DNA from: Pseudoalteromonas apostichopi
Lineage (GTDB): Bacteria; Pseudomonadota; Gammaproteobacteria; Enterobacterales; Alteromonadaceae
Direction: 5' to 3'
DNA length: 64,000 nucleotides
NCBI RefSeq assembly: GCF_030297135.1
Contig: NZ_AP028066.1
Coordinates: 558,001-622,000, forward strand
The notes beneath the pieces were generated by a model. The model was given only the letters and a program-made list of their open reading frames with translations, was not told the origin of the DNA and did no database searches. The translations under genes were made by a program, and so were the position numbers. This document shows positions 1-6,568 of the stretch, one piece after another (position 1 is the first letter of the stretch; the number at the start of each line of letters is the position of its first letter).

Positions 1-970
1 AAACTGGCACAATTCTAAAAATCGTTACGCTTAGTAAGGCATAAAATACAATTGGCCATGTAATATCATTCACAATTAAGTGCCCACAAACAAAACCGAA
101 TAAACACCAAATAAGTAGTGCAACAAATTCAGCGATATGTTCAGAGTCTTTAACTAATGTTGAACGAATTTTTTTAGGTGCTAAGTAATCAAATAATAGT
201 CCCGCTACAAAAACGGCAATAAAACCACTACCATGAAAATTTTGTGTTAAAGAGAAAATAGCCATTACCAAGCCAATTAATAAAAATGGGCTGCTGTTAT
301 TTGCAAAATAATGACGTGCTAATGCAATTTTTAAAAGAGGTATAAACACAGCCATAGACACGCCGGCAATAACGAGTGCGACTCCTAATTCTCGACCAAA
401 AACGAGTAGGGTATCAATCGTTGTTACTGCACTCTCTGGATTTTGTGCTAATAAAAGTAGAACTAAGAATATTGGTACGCAAAGTCCATCGTTCAAACCA
501 CTCTCAGTATTTATACCTTCGCGAACATTTTCAGGTACAGATGTGGATTCTAAAATGCCTTTACTAAGAGCTGCATCAGTCGGCGTTAAAATAATAGCAA
601 TCAAAGCAGATTGAAAAAGTGATAACTCAGAAAAGAAAAACAACGCACCTGCAACACCTAATAGTAATGTCATTGGCAAAGCTACAAAAAGTAAAAGACT
701 AGGATATTGATAACTATGTTTTAATACTGCCAGTTTTGATTTTGCTGCATCGGTAAATAAAAAAATACTTAGAGTTAATTCAACTAAAGGTAATATTTCA
801 CTGAGTCCCGCTTCACCTAATTTGAACTCACTAGGCAAAAAGTAAGACATAGCGATGCCAACTAGAACAAAAAACATTGGCCCGGTTATTTCTGTTCGTT
901 CTAACTGACGAATTGTCAGTGAGTAAAATAACAAAGCTAAACCAACTAATGCGAGTATAGTATATTCCAT
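1..970 (-). CDS. CPA1-type Na+/H+ antiporter (3' end cut by window edge)
   Basis: Inner-membrane cation:proton antiporter of the NhaP/CPA1 type, exchanging Na+ (or K+) for H+. Translating the minus strand from the ATG at 970 gives about 323 residues of very hydrophobic sequence with no stop up to the window edge. Two family signatures are visible: TPTDAA near residue 131, with the ion-binding Asp, and ESGLNDG near residue 155. The start codon overlaps the stop of the upstream recombinase gene by one base (TAATG), so the two are probably co-transcribed and translationally coupled, which is an odd pairing. The C-terminus, including any cytoplasmic regulatory domain, lies outside the window. The family call is firm; ion specificity is not resolved. 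Confidence 0.85.
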   Translation of the reverse strand, partial: MEYTILALVGLALLFYSLTIRQLERTEITGPMFFVLVGIAMSYFLPSEFKLGEAGLSEILPLVELTLSIFLFTDAAKSKLAVLKHSYQYPSLLLFVALPMTLLLGVAGALFFFSELSLFQSALIAIILTPTDAALSKGILESTSVPENVREGINTESGLNDGLCVPIFLVLLLLAQNPESAVTTIDTLLVFGRELGVALVIAGVSMAVFIPLLKIALARHYFANNSSPFLLIGLVMAIFSLTQNFHGSGFIAVFVAGLLFDYLAPKKIRSTLVKDSEHIAEFVALLIWCLFGFVCGHLIVNDITWPIVFYALLSVTIFRIVPV

Positions 971-2181
971 TAAACTTTCCTTTTAATTCCAGACTTTGCG
1001 CGTTCTTTTATATTTGTTTGAATATAAATTTGATCAGTCGTAGCAATTTTTGCATGACCTAAATCTTCCGATAAGTGTTTAAGCGGTCTTGTTTGAGCAT
1101 CATGGGTTGCACCTGTATGCCTTAACCAGTGAGCCGTTGCTGCTTCAAGTTGTTCCGCATCGTCTTTAAAACCATCATCTAATAATGATTGTTTTGCTAA
1201 ATCAAAACTTTGCTGTACTAACCGACGAATTTGTCGAACAGTCATACCACCTTTACCACGAATTTTGTGTACTAATGGTTCGGCTTCATCAACACGGGGG
1301 AGGGCAGGTAAGCCTCGGTATAATCTGTAACGTTTTAGGTAAGTGATAAAATCTTCACTTAAAGTGACATCACGTAATTTATTACCTTTACCCATAATTC
1401 TTAAAAACCAAAAGCCATCATTGTCTTGCCAAAAATGTGACATCACCGGCGACCACTGTGGTCTTTCAGATAACTCAGAAATACGTAAATACAAACCTTT
1501 CAAACAAGCTAGTGTAAATAAATTTCTTTCTAAATCAGGCTGTTGCTCACATAGGTCACGTGTTACACCAAACACATACTCCCATTGAATGTCACTCAGT
1601 GTATCTGGAATCTTAATTTGTGATTGCACTACTAAATATGGACTATTCTTTTTAACTACCGGTACAAAATTAGCAAACGTTTTTTCTTCTAAAATCGCAA
1701 ATTTATAAAATACATTTAGCGCAGTAAACATAGCTGCTAGTGTTTGTTGGCTTGCTATATTTTCTTTATTAATGAAAGGGCGCCAATTTTTATTAAGCTT
1801 TCTTATACCTTGTTCATCTTTATAACGCCATTGCACTGAGTTTGATAACCAAGCTGAATCTGGCTCAACCATAAAATCAACATATGCTTCTATGTCTTCG
1901 CGTTTTAGTTCAAAAACCGATTTTTCAGCAATCAACCATGACCATAAACAAAATCGCTCAAGTTCATTTCGAAAGCGATTAAAAGTTGCTTCTGATTTTC
2001 GACCATACACATATAAAAATTGATAAACAAAAGATAAGTCACTTTTTGATTCAGCAACTGTCAATCCAACTTGTTGTATAAAGTTATCAAGTTCAGGATA
2101 TTCTATTGCAAGAGTATCATCTTCTAGATGGGCAATTTGGTATCGCAGTTGTTTAAGTGTATCAACGAGAGCAACGAGCAT
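970..2181 (-). CDS. Tyrosine recombinase / site-specific integrase
   Basis: DNA strand-exchange enzyme of the phage integrase family, 403 residues. An N-terminal SAM-like core-binding domain (about 55-195) precedes the catalytic domain. Conserved catalytic elements are visible: Arg in LRISELSER (about residue 230), a Lys-bearing MGKGNKLRDV strand, the HWLRHTGATH box (about 350) with His and Arg, the second His in LGHAKIATT, and the Tyr in TDQIYI near the C-terminus. It is longer than XerC/XerD (about 300) because of an extended N-terminal part. The stop overlaps the antiporter start. It lies outside the filamentous prophage boundaries, about 800 bp from the left dif-like site, so it is probably not that phage's integrase. 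Its own target is unknown. Confidence 0.85.
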   Translation of the reverse strand: MLVALVDTLKQLRYQIAHLEDDTLAIEYPELDNFIQQVGLTVAESKSDLSFVYQFLYVYGRKSEATFNRFRNELERFCLWSWLIAEKSVFELKREDIEAYVDFMVEPDSAWLSNSVQWRYKDEQGIRKLNKNWRPFINKENIASQQTLAAMFTALNVFYKFAILEEKTFANFVPVVKKNSPYLVVQSQIKIPDTLSDIQWEYVFGVTRDLCEQQPDLERNLFTLACLKGLYLRISELSERPQWSPVMSHFWQDNDGFWFLRIMGKGNKLRDVTLSEDFITYLKRYRLYRGLPALPRVDEAEPLVHKIRGKGGMTVRQIRRLVQQSFDLAKQSLLDDGFKDDAEQLEAATAHWLRHTGATHDAQTRPLKHLSEDLGHAKIATTDQIYIQTNIKERAKSGIKRKV

Positions 2182-2226
2182 AATAATGAAAAATCTTGTA
2201 AAATAACTAGTTATAAGACTACCATA

Positions 2227-2254
2227 AAGTCCGATACTGTCTAGTATTGGACTT
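2227..2254. promoter_or_regulatory. 28-bp inverted repeat upstream of the recombinase gene
   Basis: Two 12-base arms (AAGTCCGATACT and AGTATTGGACTT) are separated by 4 bases, with one imperfect pair. The repeat lies in the 142-bp gap between the divergent recombinase and SYLF genes, about 45 bp upstream of the recombinase start. Without a T-run it does not look like a terminator. An operator or a recombinase-binding site is possible; neither is shown. Confidence 0.4.
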
Positions 2255-2323
2255 AAGATATCTTAAATATTTGCAACAGTTAATCATTAATTAGATTGCC
2301 ATACTAATATTCAAGGAATATGT

Positions 2324-2887
2324 ATGAAAAAGTATATCGTTATTAGTTTAGTTTTAATGACCACAATTTTAACCGGTTGCGCCACAACAGGTAGTGCGTC
2401 CCCTAATGAAAAACGTGCTTTAGTGCAAAGTATGAAAAATAACACATTGAGTGAATTGTACGCACAAAAGCCAGATGTTAAACAACAAATTGCTAACTCT
2501 GCTGGTTATGCCGTTTTTGATAATGCCAATGTTAACGTTGTTTTAGCCAGTTTTGGTGGCGGTTATGGTGTCGTTAAAAATAACCTAACTGGTAAATCAA
2601 CTTATATGAATATGGGTGAAGCTGGTTTGGGGCTCGGTTTAGGTGTAAAAGACTTTAATGTAGTAATGGTTTTTCATAACCAAGCAGCAGTAAATCGCTT
2701 TATTGAACATGGTTGGGCATTCGGTGGAAATGCTGATGCAGCAGCAAAATATGAAGAAAAAGGTGGTGCTTTAGTTGCCGAAGCAATTGCAGACCAAGTT
2801 ACGGTTTATTCTTTAACCGAAAATGGACTTGCTCTTCAAGCAGTACTCAAAGGCACTAAGTTTTGGGTGGATTCTGAACTAAATTAA
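2324..2887 (+). CDS. SYLF/YSC84-domain lipoprotein
   Basis: Envelope lipoprotein of the bacterial SYLF (YSC84-like) lipid-binding family, 187 residues. The N-terminus is a lipoprotein signal (MKKYIVISLVLMTTILTGC) with Cys19 as the likely lipidated residue. The body shows the family's glycine-rich beta pattern (FDNANVNVVLASFGGGYGVV, GEAGLGLGLGVKD) and a typical C-terminus in which the last strand reads GTKFWVD. Bacterial SYLF proteins are mostly uncharacterised; lipid binding is inferred from eukaryotic relatives. The gene is monocistronic, ends in its own terminator, and is the last host gene before the left prophage junction. Confidence 0.8.
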   Translation: MKKYIVISLVLMTTILTGCATTGSASPNEKRALVQSMKNNTLSELYAQKPDVKQQIANSAGYAVFDNANVNVVLASFGGGYGVVKNNLTGKSTYMNMGEAGLGLGLGVKDFNVVMVFHNQAAVNRFIEHGWAFGGNADAAAKYEEKGGALVAEAIADQVTVYSLTENGLALQAVLKGTKFWVDSELN

Positions 2888-2905
2888 CCTTTCAAAAACC
2901 CTTCT

Positions 2906-2941
2906 AAAAGTGGGCTAGTTAGCAACTTAACTCCCACTTTT
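2906..2941 (+). terminator. Rho-independent terminator of the SYLF gene
   Basis: The arms AAAAGTGGG (2906-2914) and CCCACTTTT (2933-2941) form a stem followed by a T-rich tract. It sits 15 bp before the left dif-like site. Confidence 0.7.
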
Positions 2942-2955
2942 AATTATTTTAACCT

Positions 2956-2983
2956 ATTTAACATAACGTAATTTATGAGCTAT
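2956..2983 (+). other. Left dif-like XerC/XerD attachment site (attL)
   Basis: A 28-bp site with dif architecture. The 11-bp arm ATTTAACATAA (2956-2966) is identical to the reverse complement of the E. coli XerD-binding arm. A 6-bp centre CGTAAT (2967-2972) follows, then the XerC-like arm TTATGAGCTAT (2973-2983), which keeps the TTATG core. It lies directly between a host terminator and the first prophage gene. The same centre and arm core recur at the right end (11868-11878). I infer that the left arm is host DNA and the right arm comes from the phage. Confidence 0.7.
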
Positions 2984-2989
2984 CCGCTA

Positions 2990-3328
2990 TTACGCAAAAG
3001 CGTCCTCAGTTGGAGCGTTTGCTAGTCCTGCAACAAGTGTTAGCGCTACACATGCCGCACTAATCTTTTTTACAATATCCGACCAGATCTTACCTTCTTC
3101 CTTCGATTTTGATTTTTCGATAGCAAGTTTTAGTAAAGCTTCTTTTTGATCCATACCAACAGCATTTGCCATTGCGATGCACTGGTTCGCAGTTAAATGA
3201 CGATTACCTTTTTTAATTTGAGACATATTACCTGAGTTAAATTCAGTGAAATCTGAAATAACTTGTTTGTCCTGAGTGTAACCTTTAACTTCTTTATATT
3301 TTTCAATTAGTTCGTAACTAAAATTCAT
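2990..3328 (-). CDS. Phage repressor-like HTH protein (DUF3693-like)
   Basis: A 112-residue protein with an N-terminal helix-turn-helix region (about residues 1-62; core FNSGNMSQIKKGNRHLTANQ), resembling the DUF3693 'phage related protein' family found at the left end of marine inoviruses. After a charged linker (KSKSKEEGK) it has a hydrophobic C-terminal segment (ISAACVALTLVAGLANA), so it may be membrane-tethered. It is transcribed divergently from the replication genes across a 131-bp region full of palindromes with TTGAC/GTCAA half-sites. By position it is the RstR-like repressor of the lytic promoter. The family is moderately sure; the function is inferred from context. Confidence 0.7.
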   Translation of the reverse strand: MNFSYELIEKYKEVKGYTQDKQVISDFTEFNSGNMSQIKKGNRHLTANQCIAMANAVGMDQKEALLKLAIEKSKSKEEGKIWSDIVKKISAACVALTLVAGLANAPTEDAFA

Positions 3329-3355
3329 AGCGTTCTCCTCACTTACTTAATTATA

Positions 3356-3439
3356 ACTGTCATTCTTGATAAATAAAAAGTTGACGACTGTCAAAACTGA
3401 ATGCTAGATTTACCAACATTCAAGATTGACAGTTTGTCA
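3356..3439. promoter_or_regulatory. Replication promoter with repeated repressor operators
   Basis: ACTGTCATTCTTGAT (3356-3370) faces its near-perfect inverse ATTCAAGATTGACAGT (3418-3433), with a third related copy starting at 3387. Local palindromes TTGAC-GACT-GTCAA (3381-3394) and TGACA-GTT-TGTCA (3427-3439) share the half-site TTGACA. A plausible sigma70 promoter for the Rep operon (TTGACG 3381-3386, TAGATT 3405-3410, spacing 18) lies inside the cluster, so repressor binding would block it. Confidence 0.6.
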
Positions 3440-3459
3440 TTTTAACAAGGAATACGGAT

Positions 3460-3648
3460 ATGAGTTTTACTAAATTACATGATCTAAACCAAACCTTATC
3501 TCAATATTTACTCGATACATTCTCAATCGATATTCCTGACCCAGTTACTCTAACTATTTTTTTCGGCCTGTACTTGTTTGTAATTATTGCTGCTCTTTTG
3601 GCTATAAACGAAACACTTAAAGATTCATATATGGATAGTAAGGATTAG
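3460..3648 (+). CDS. Small membrane protein of the inovirus early operon
   Basis: A 62-residue protein with one strong membrane segment (TIFFGLYLFVIIAALLAI, about residues 30-48) and short polar ends. An AAGG ribosome-binding site lies 9 bases upstream of the ATG. Its stop is three bases from the Rep start, so the two genes are surely co-transcribed. No family is recognised. Position suggests an early phage function, but sequence alone gives no role. Confidence 0.6.
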   Translation: MSFTKLHDLNQTLSQYLLDTFSIDIPDPVTLTIFFGLYLFVIIAALLAINETLKDSYMDSKD

Positions 3649-3651
3649 ATA

Positions 3652-5643
3652 ATGACCGCACTATCATCTAACCAATACGCTCAAGTATTCCCGTTAAATG
3701 CTGCAATGAATTTAACGGCCAATTTGCACCCTGCAAACACGGCAAAAGACGTTTTCGAAAACTTATCGAAACCAATGAAAGAACGTTTTTTCGACTATCA
3801 GACTTGGCGAAATCGTATCTTTGAACGTCATTCTAACCTTGCTCACATGTTGAGTACGGGCTACTTTTTAGCTGAAAAATTCGGCAATTTAGCCGATGCA
3901 AACGCCCGTTTAAAGCGTGCTGATGAAGCGTTAAAACTTGGAAATGTGAAGTTCGGACACATTAATTTATCCGTTTCTGATGATGAACTTTGCGATATTG
4001 CAGAGCAAAAAGCTCGCTATTGCGAGCTTAAAATCGCTAAAAATGGTCATAACTTGCATGTGTTTGCACAATTAAAAGAATTGGCAAATTCATTTAATAT
4101 CGATGCACCGGTTCTCGTTTCACCTTACTGTTCAACCTTATCAGCAACATCATTAGTTGGGGCACTTAACCGTTTTGCAGACCCTATTTGGTGGCGTAGA
4201 AAATTACGCAAAATCCAAGCTGTAACCATTGAACAATTAGCACGTGATTTAAGACTCGTTCATAAAAAAGCAAGTGCCTATGTCTCACAACCCACTATCC
4301 AAAACCGCCGTGATAGAAAACGTAAATCAGAACAAATCATGTCTGATTTATTTGTTGTTCCGAATGAATCAAATCCATTTGAAGAATTTGAAACACTGCA
4401 ATCTATCATTGAACGTTCTCATACATCGGGTAAACAACAAGCTGCCGAACTCATGGTTCGTATTCGTGGTTTTGAAGAACTAGCAGACATGCATGGCCAT
4501 CGTGGTGAGTTTTATACTTTATCAGCGCCGAGTCGTTTTCATTCAGTACACCATACAGGTATACCGAACAAAAAATATAACGGCTCAACACCCCAAGAAG
4601 CACAAGAATACTTTAACGATATTTGGAAACGTGCCCGCGCCCTATTCGCTAAGCAAGATTTAAGACCTTACGGTTTTAGAGTTGTAGAACCACATCATGA
4701 CGGCTGCCCACACTGGCACATGCTTTTATTCATGGAAAAAGGTGATGCAACTCAGGTACGTAACATACTCAGAAAGCTTTGCACCCAAGATACACCCGAT
4801 GAATTCAAATCAAAAACAACCCGCTTTAAAGCAATAGCCATAAACAAAAACAAAGGCTCTGCGGCTGGTTACATTGCGAAATACATTACTAAAGCTGTTA
4901 CGGGTGATTGCATCGATAAAGTCACTTGCTCACAAGCGGGTGAAATTAACGTACTACCCGCTGATGCTGCCGAACGTGCATCAACATGGGCAAGCACTTT
5001 TAACATTAGACGCTTTCAACAAATCGGTGGTCCATCTGTCAGTTTATGGCGTGAACTTAGACGATTAGGCCAAGGCGAACAAGGCAAATGCGAGGTTGCA
5101 AACGCAATGAAAACCACACTAGATACAGTTTCAAAATATGCCTTAGAAAAGGTTCGTCAAGCTGCTGATTCATCTGACTGGAAAGCGTTTTGTTTGGCAA
5201 TGGGCGGCGTACAGGTTAAACGTAAAGACCAAACGTTAAGACTCCATTACCAGATACCAGACATTGTTGACCAAATTACAGGCGAGATTAGTCGAAGCGA
5301 AACCCAATCGCCCTACTTTGCCACTAAATATGGCGACCAACCAGCAAACCGTATTTTGGGTGTTGCATGGGATGCTGTTGTTGTTATCACTCGTCGCGGT
5401 ACGTCACAGATTTTGACTGAAACAGACATTAAGGCTCAGCGCAAAATCATGATAGGCGTATCAGAGCAGATTCAAGGCTGGCATGACGATGGCCGTTTAT
5501 TCGAGCCTACTAAAGAAGAAATGCAATTCTTAGAAGCCTGTGTTTTAGAGGACTACCAAAGCATGTGTTTGTTCATGGATTACGAAGCACTGGCAGGCAA
5601 CATTATGAGCGATGAAATCGCGAACTTGGACTTGTGTCATTAA
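3652..5643 (+). CDS. Rolling-circle replication initiator, two-Tyr HUH (P2 gpA type)
   Basis: Phage replication endonuclease that nicks the double-stranded origin and starts rolling-circle synthesis, 663 residues. The HUH metal-binding motif is CPHWHMLLF (His354, His356). The catalytic motif is GYIAKYITKAV, with two tyrosines four apart (Tyr407, Tyr411), the hallmark of the phiX174 A/P2 gpA class, unlike the RstA-type initiator of CTX phage. The N-terminal third is family-specific and partly charged (QNRRDRKRKSEQ near 220). It follows the small TM gene and precedes the ssDNA-binding protein, matching gII-gV order. The nick site should lie in the noncoding region after zot, but I could not identify it. 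Confidence 0.85.
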   Translation: MTALSSNQYAQVFPLNAAMNLTANLHPANTAKDVFENLSKPMKERFFDYQTWRNRIFERHSNLAHMLSTGYFLAEKFGNLADANARLKRADEALKLGNVKFGHINLSVSDDELCDIAEQKARYCELKIAKNGHNLHVFAQLKELANSFNIDAPVLVSPYCSTLSATSLVGALNRFADPIWWRRKLRKIQAVTIEQLARDLRLVHKKASAYVSQPTIQNRRDRKRKSEQIMSDLFVVPNESNPFEEFETLQSIIERSHTSGKQQAAELMVRIRGFEELADMHGHRGEFYTLSAPSRFHSVHHTGIPNKKYNGSTPQEAQEYFNDIWKRARALFAKQDLRPYGFRVVEPHHDGCPHWHMLLFMEKGDATQVRNILRKLCTQDTPDEFKSKTTRFKAIAINKNKGSAAGYIAKYITKAVTGDCIDKVTCSQAGEINVLPADAAERASTWASTFNIRRFQQIGGPSVSLWRELRRLGQGEQGKCEVANAMKTTLDTVSKYALEKVRQAADSSDWKAFCLAMGGVQVKRKDQTLRLHYQIPDIVDQITGEISRSETQSPYFATKYGDQPANRILGVAWDAVVVITRRGTSQILTETDIKAQRKIMIGVSEQIQGWHDDGRLFEPTKEEMQFLEACVLEDYQSMCLFMDYEALAGNIMSDEIANLDLCH

Positions 5644-5686
5644 CTGTAACTTTTAATTTATCGACCACTCATTAAGGAAACTAGCT

Positions 5687-6004
5687 ATGAATATTGAAGG
5701 CGCAATCACGGATTTAGTACCAATCAATCGTACTGACGATAAAGGTGCACCACTCCCAACAACCGCAGAGTTTAAGCTTCACACGAAGAACCCTGCACAA
5801 ATTCTGTCTGTAAAAGTCTCTGCCGACCAATACACAGACGGCACTTACAAGTTGTTAGAGCAATTACAATCAGACCCGAATGGCTGGGGCTTAAAACCTG
5901 TTTTACTCAATATCGAGTATTACGAAGGTGCAAACGTCGCTCGCCAGATGGACTGGAAAGGTTTCCGCTTACACAGTCTACCAACTGAAAGTAAGCCTAA
6001 GTAA
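5687..6004 (+). CDS. Inovirus ssDNA-binding protein (gV-like)
   Basis: A 105-residue soluble protein in the exact position of Ff gene V, between Rep and the minor coat genes, preceded by a good AAGGAA site. Its composition and length suit an OB-fold single-stranded DNA-binding protein that coats the replicated plus strand before extrusion, with aromatics such as WGLKPVLLNIEYYE and MDWKGFRL. It resembles the helix-destabilising proteins of marine inoviruses. The assignment rests mainly on synteny and size, with some resemblance to the family. Confidence 0.65.
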   Translation: MNIEGAITDLVPINRTDDKGAPLPTTAEFKLHTKNPAQILSVKVSADQYTDGTYKLLEQLQSDPNGWGLKPVLLNIEYYEGANVARQMDWKGFRLHSLPTESKPK

Positions 6005-6048
6005 TTTTCGGTATGCCGCAGATTTACCCATTAATAAAGGATCTCATT

Positions 6049-6126
6049 ATGGATTATCAAACACTCATTGTTACAGCCATTATGCTTGGTTCATTTTATG
6101 CGGGGTTCATCAGTGGAAACCGTTAG
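6049..6126 (+). CDS. Tiny hydrophobic coat protein (pVII-like), 25 aa
   Basis: A 25-residue peptide (MDYQTLIVTAIMLGSFYAGF, then ISGNR) made of a single membrane segment, with an AAAGGA site 7 bases before its ATG. Position (after the ssDNA-binding protein, before the major coat gene) and size match the Ff tip protein pVII. It overlaps the next ORF by 14 bases, as pVII and pIX do in Ff phages. Gene callers would usually miss it. Confidence 0.6.
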   Translation: MDYQTLIVTAIMLGSFYAGFISGNR

Positions 6127-6253
6127 CAGTATTGACCCACTACTCGCCAAGATTATTGGGTCAGCAATTCTTTGTTGGTTTGCAGGTTTTGGAGCTGGCA
6201 AAGTTTATCACTTCGTGGCGGAAATATTCAAAAAAGCGTCACGTTCACATTAA
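6113..6253 (+). CDS. Small coat protein (pIX-like), 46 aa, GTG start
   Basis: A 46-residue ORF starting at GTG inside the end of the 25-residue ORF: short polar N-terminus, hydrophobic stretch (IIGSAILCWFAGFGAGKV), basic C-terminus (FKKASRSH). This topology and gene position fit a minor virion tip protein such as pIX. The start is uncertain because a longer in-frame TTG reading begins at 6068. I prefer the GTG because the product then has a normal coat-protein length and coupling to the upstream ORF explains its translation. Confidence 0.55.
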   Translation: METVSSIDPLLAKIIGSAILCWFAGFGAGKVYHFVAEIFKKASRSH

Positions 6254-6273
6254 ATGTTAGAAGGAATATTCCT

Positions 6274-6510
6274 ATGAAAAATGTAAAAGCTGTTGTGATA
6301 ACAACTTTCGTTACTGCTGGTGCTGCACTTAGCTCTAGCGCTCATGCTGCATTAGATGCTGCCCAAGTAACAGCAATTCAAACCGAAGTATTGGGTGATG
6401 TATCTACCGCAGTTGGTGCTGGTTTCGCAGTGCTTGCTGTATCACTAGCATCATCAATCGGTTTCTCTCTTGTTGGTCGCTTTATCTCTAAAGGCGCTAA
6501 CGGGGGCTAA
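6274..6510 (+). CDS. Major coat protein (pVIII-like)
   Basis: Main structural subunit of the filamentous virion, 78 residues. A 25-residue signal peptide ends in SSAHA, followed by a mature 53-residue protein (pVIII of Ff is 50). The mature part has an acidic amphipathic N-terminus (ALDAAQVTAIQTEV), a central membrane segment (GAGFAVLAVSLASSIGFSLV) and a C-terminus with few positive charges (GRFISKGANGG), which would face DNA in the particle. An AGAAGGAA site precedes the ATG. A hairpin follows the gene, as expected for high, locally terminated coat expression. Confidence 0.88.
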   Translation: MKNVKAVVITTFVTAGAALSSSAHAALDAAQVTAIQTEVLGDVSTAVGAGFAVLAVSLASSIGFSLVGRFISKGANGG

Positions 6511-6523
6511 CCTCTCCTAAATT

Positions 6524-6542
6524 GGTGGGGCTTGTCTCCACC
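6524..6542 (+). terminator. Possible terminator after the major coat gene
   Basis: GGTGGGG and TCTCCACC can pair across a short loop in the 58-bp gap between coat and pIII genes. Only a short T-run follows. Ff phages have a central terminator at this place, so attenuation here is plausible but unproven. Confidence 0.4.
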
Positions 6543-6568
6543 TTTCCCAACTTTAAAAAGGCGCAACG

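Noticed and set aside
376..567. A plus-strand open frame near the left edge
   Set aside because: It is antisense to the antiporter gene, whose family motifs are clear on the minus strand.
970..2181. The tyrosine recombinase as the integrase of the filamentous prophage
   Set aside because: It lies outside both dif-like junctions, next to a host transporter, and the prophage shows signs of XerCD-dependent integration.
6172..6510. A longer major coat protein starting upstream
   Set aside because: The ATG at 6274 has a good ribosome-binding site and opens a normal signal peptide; the extension only overlaps the pIX-like ORF in another frame.
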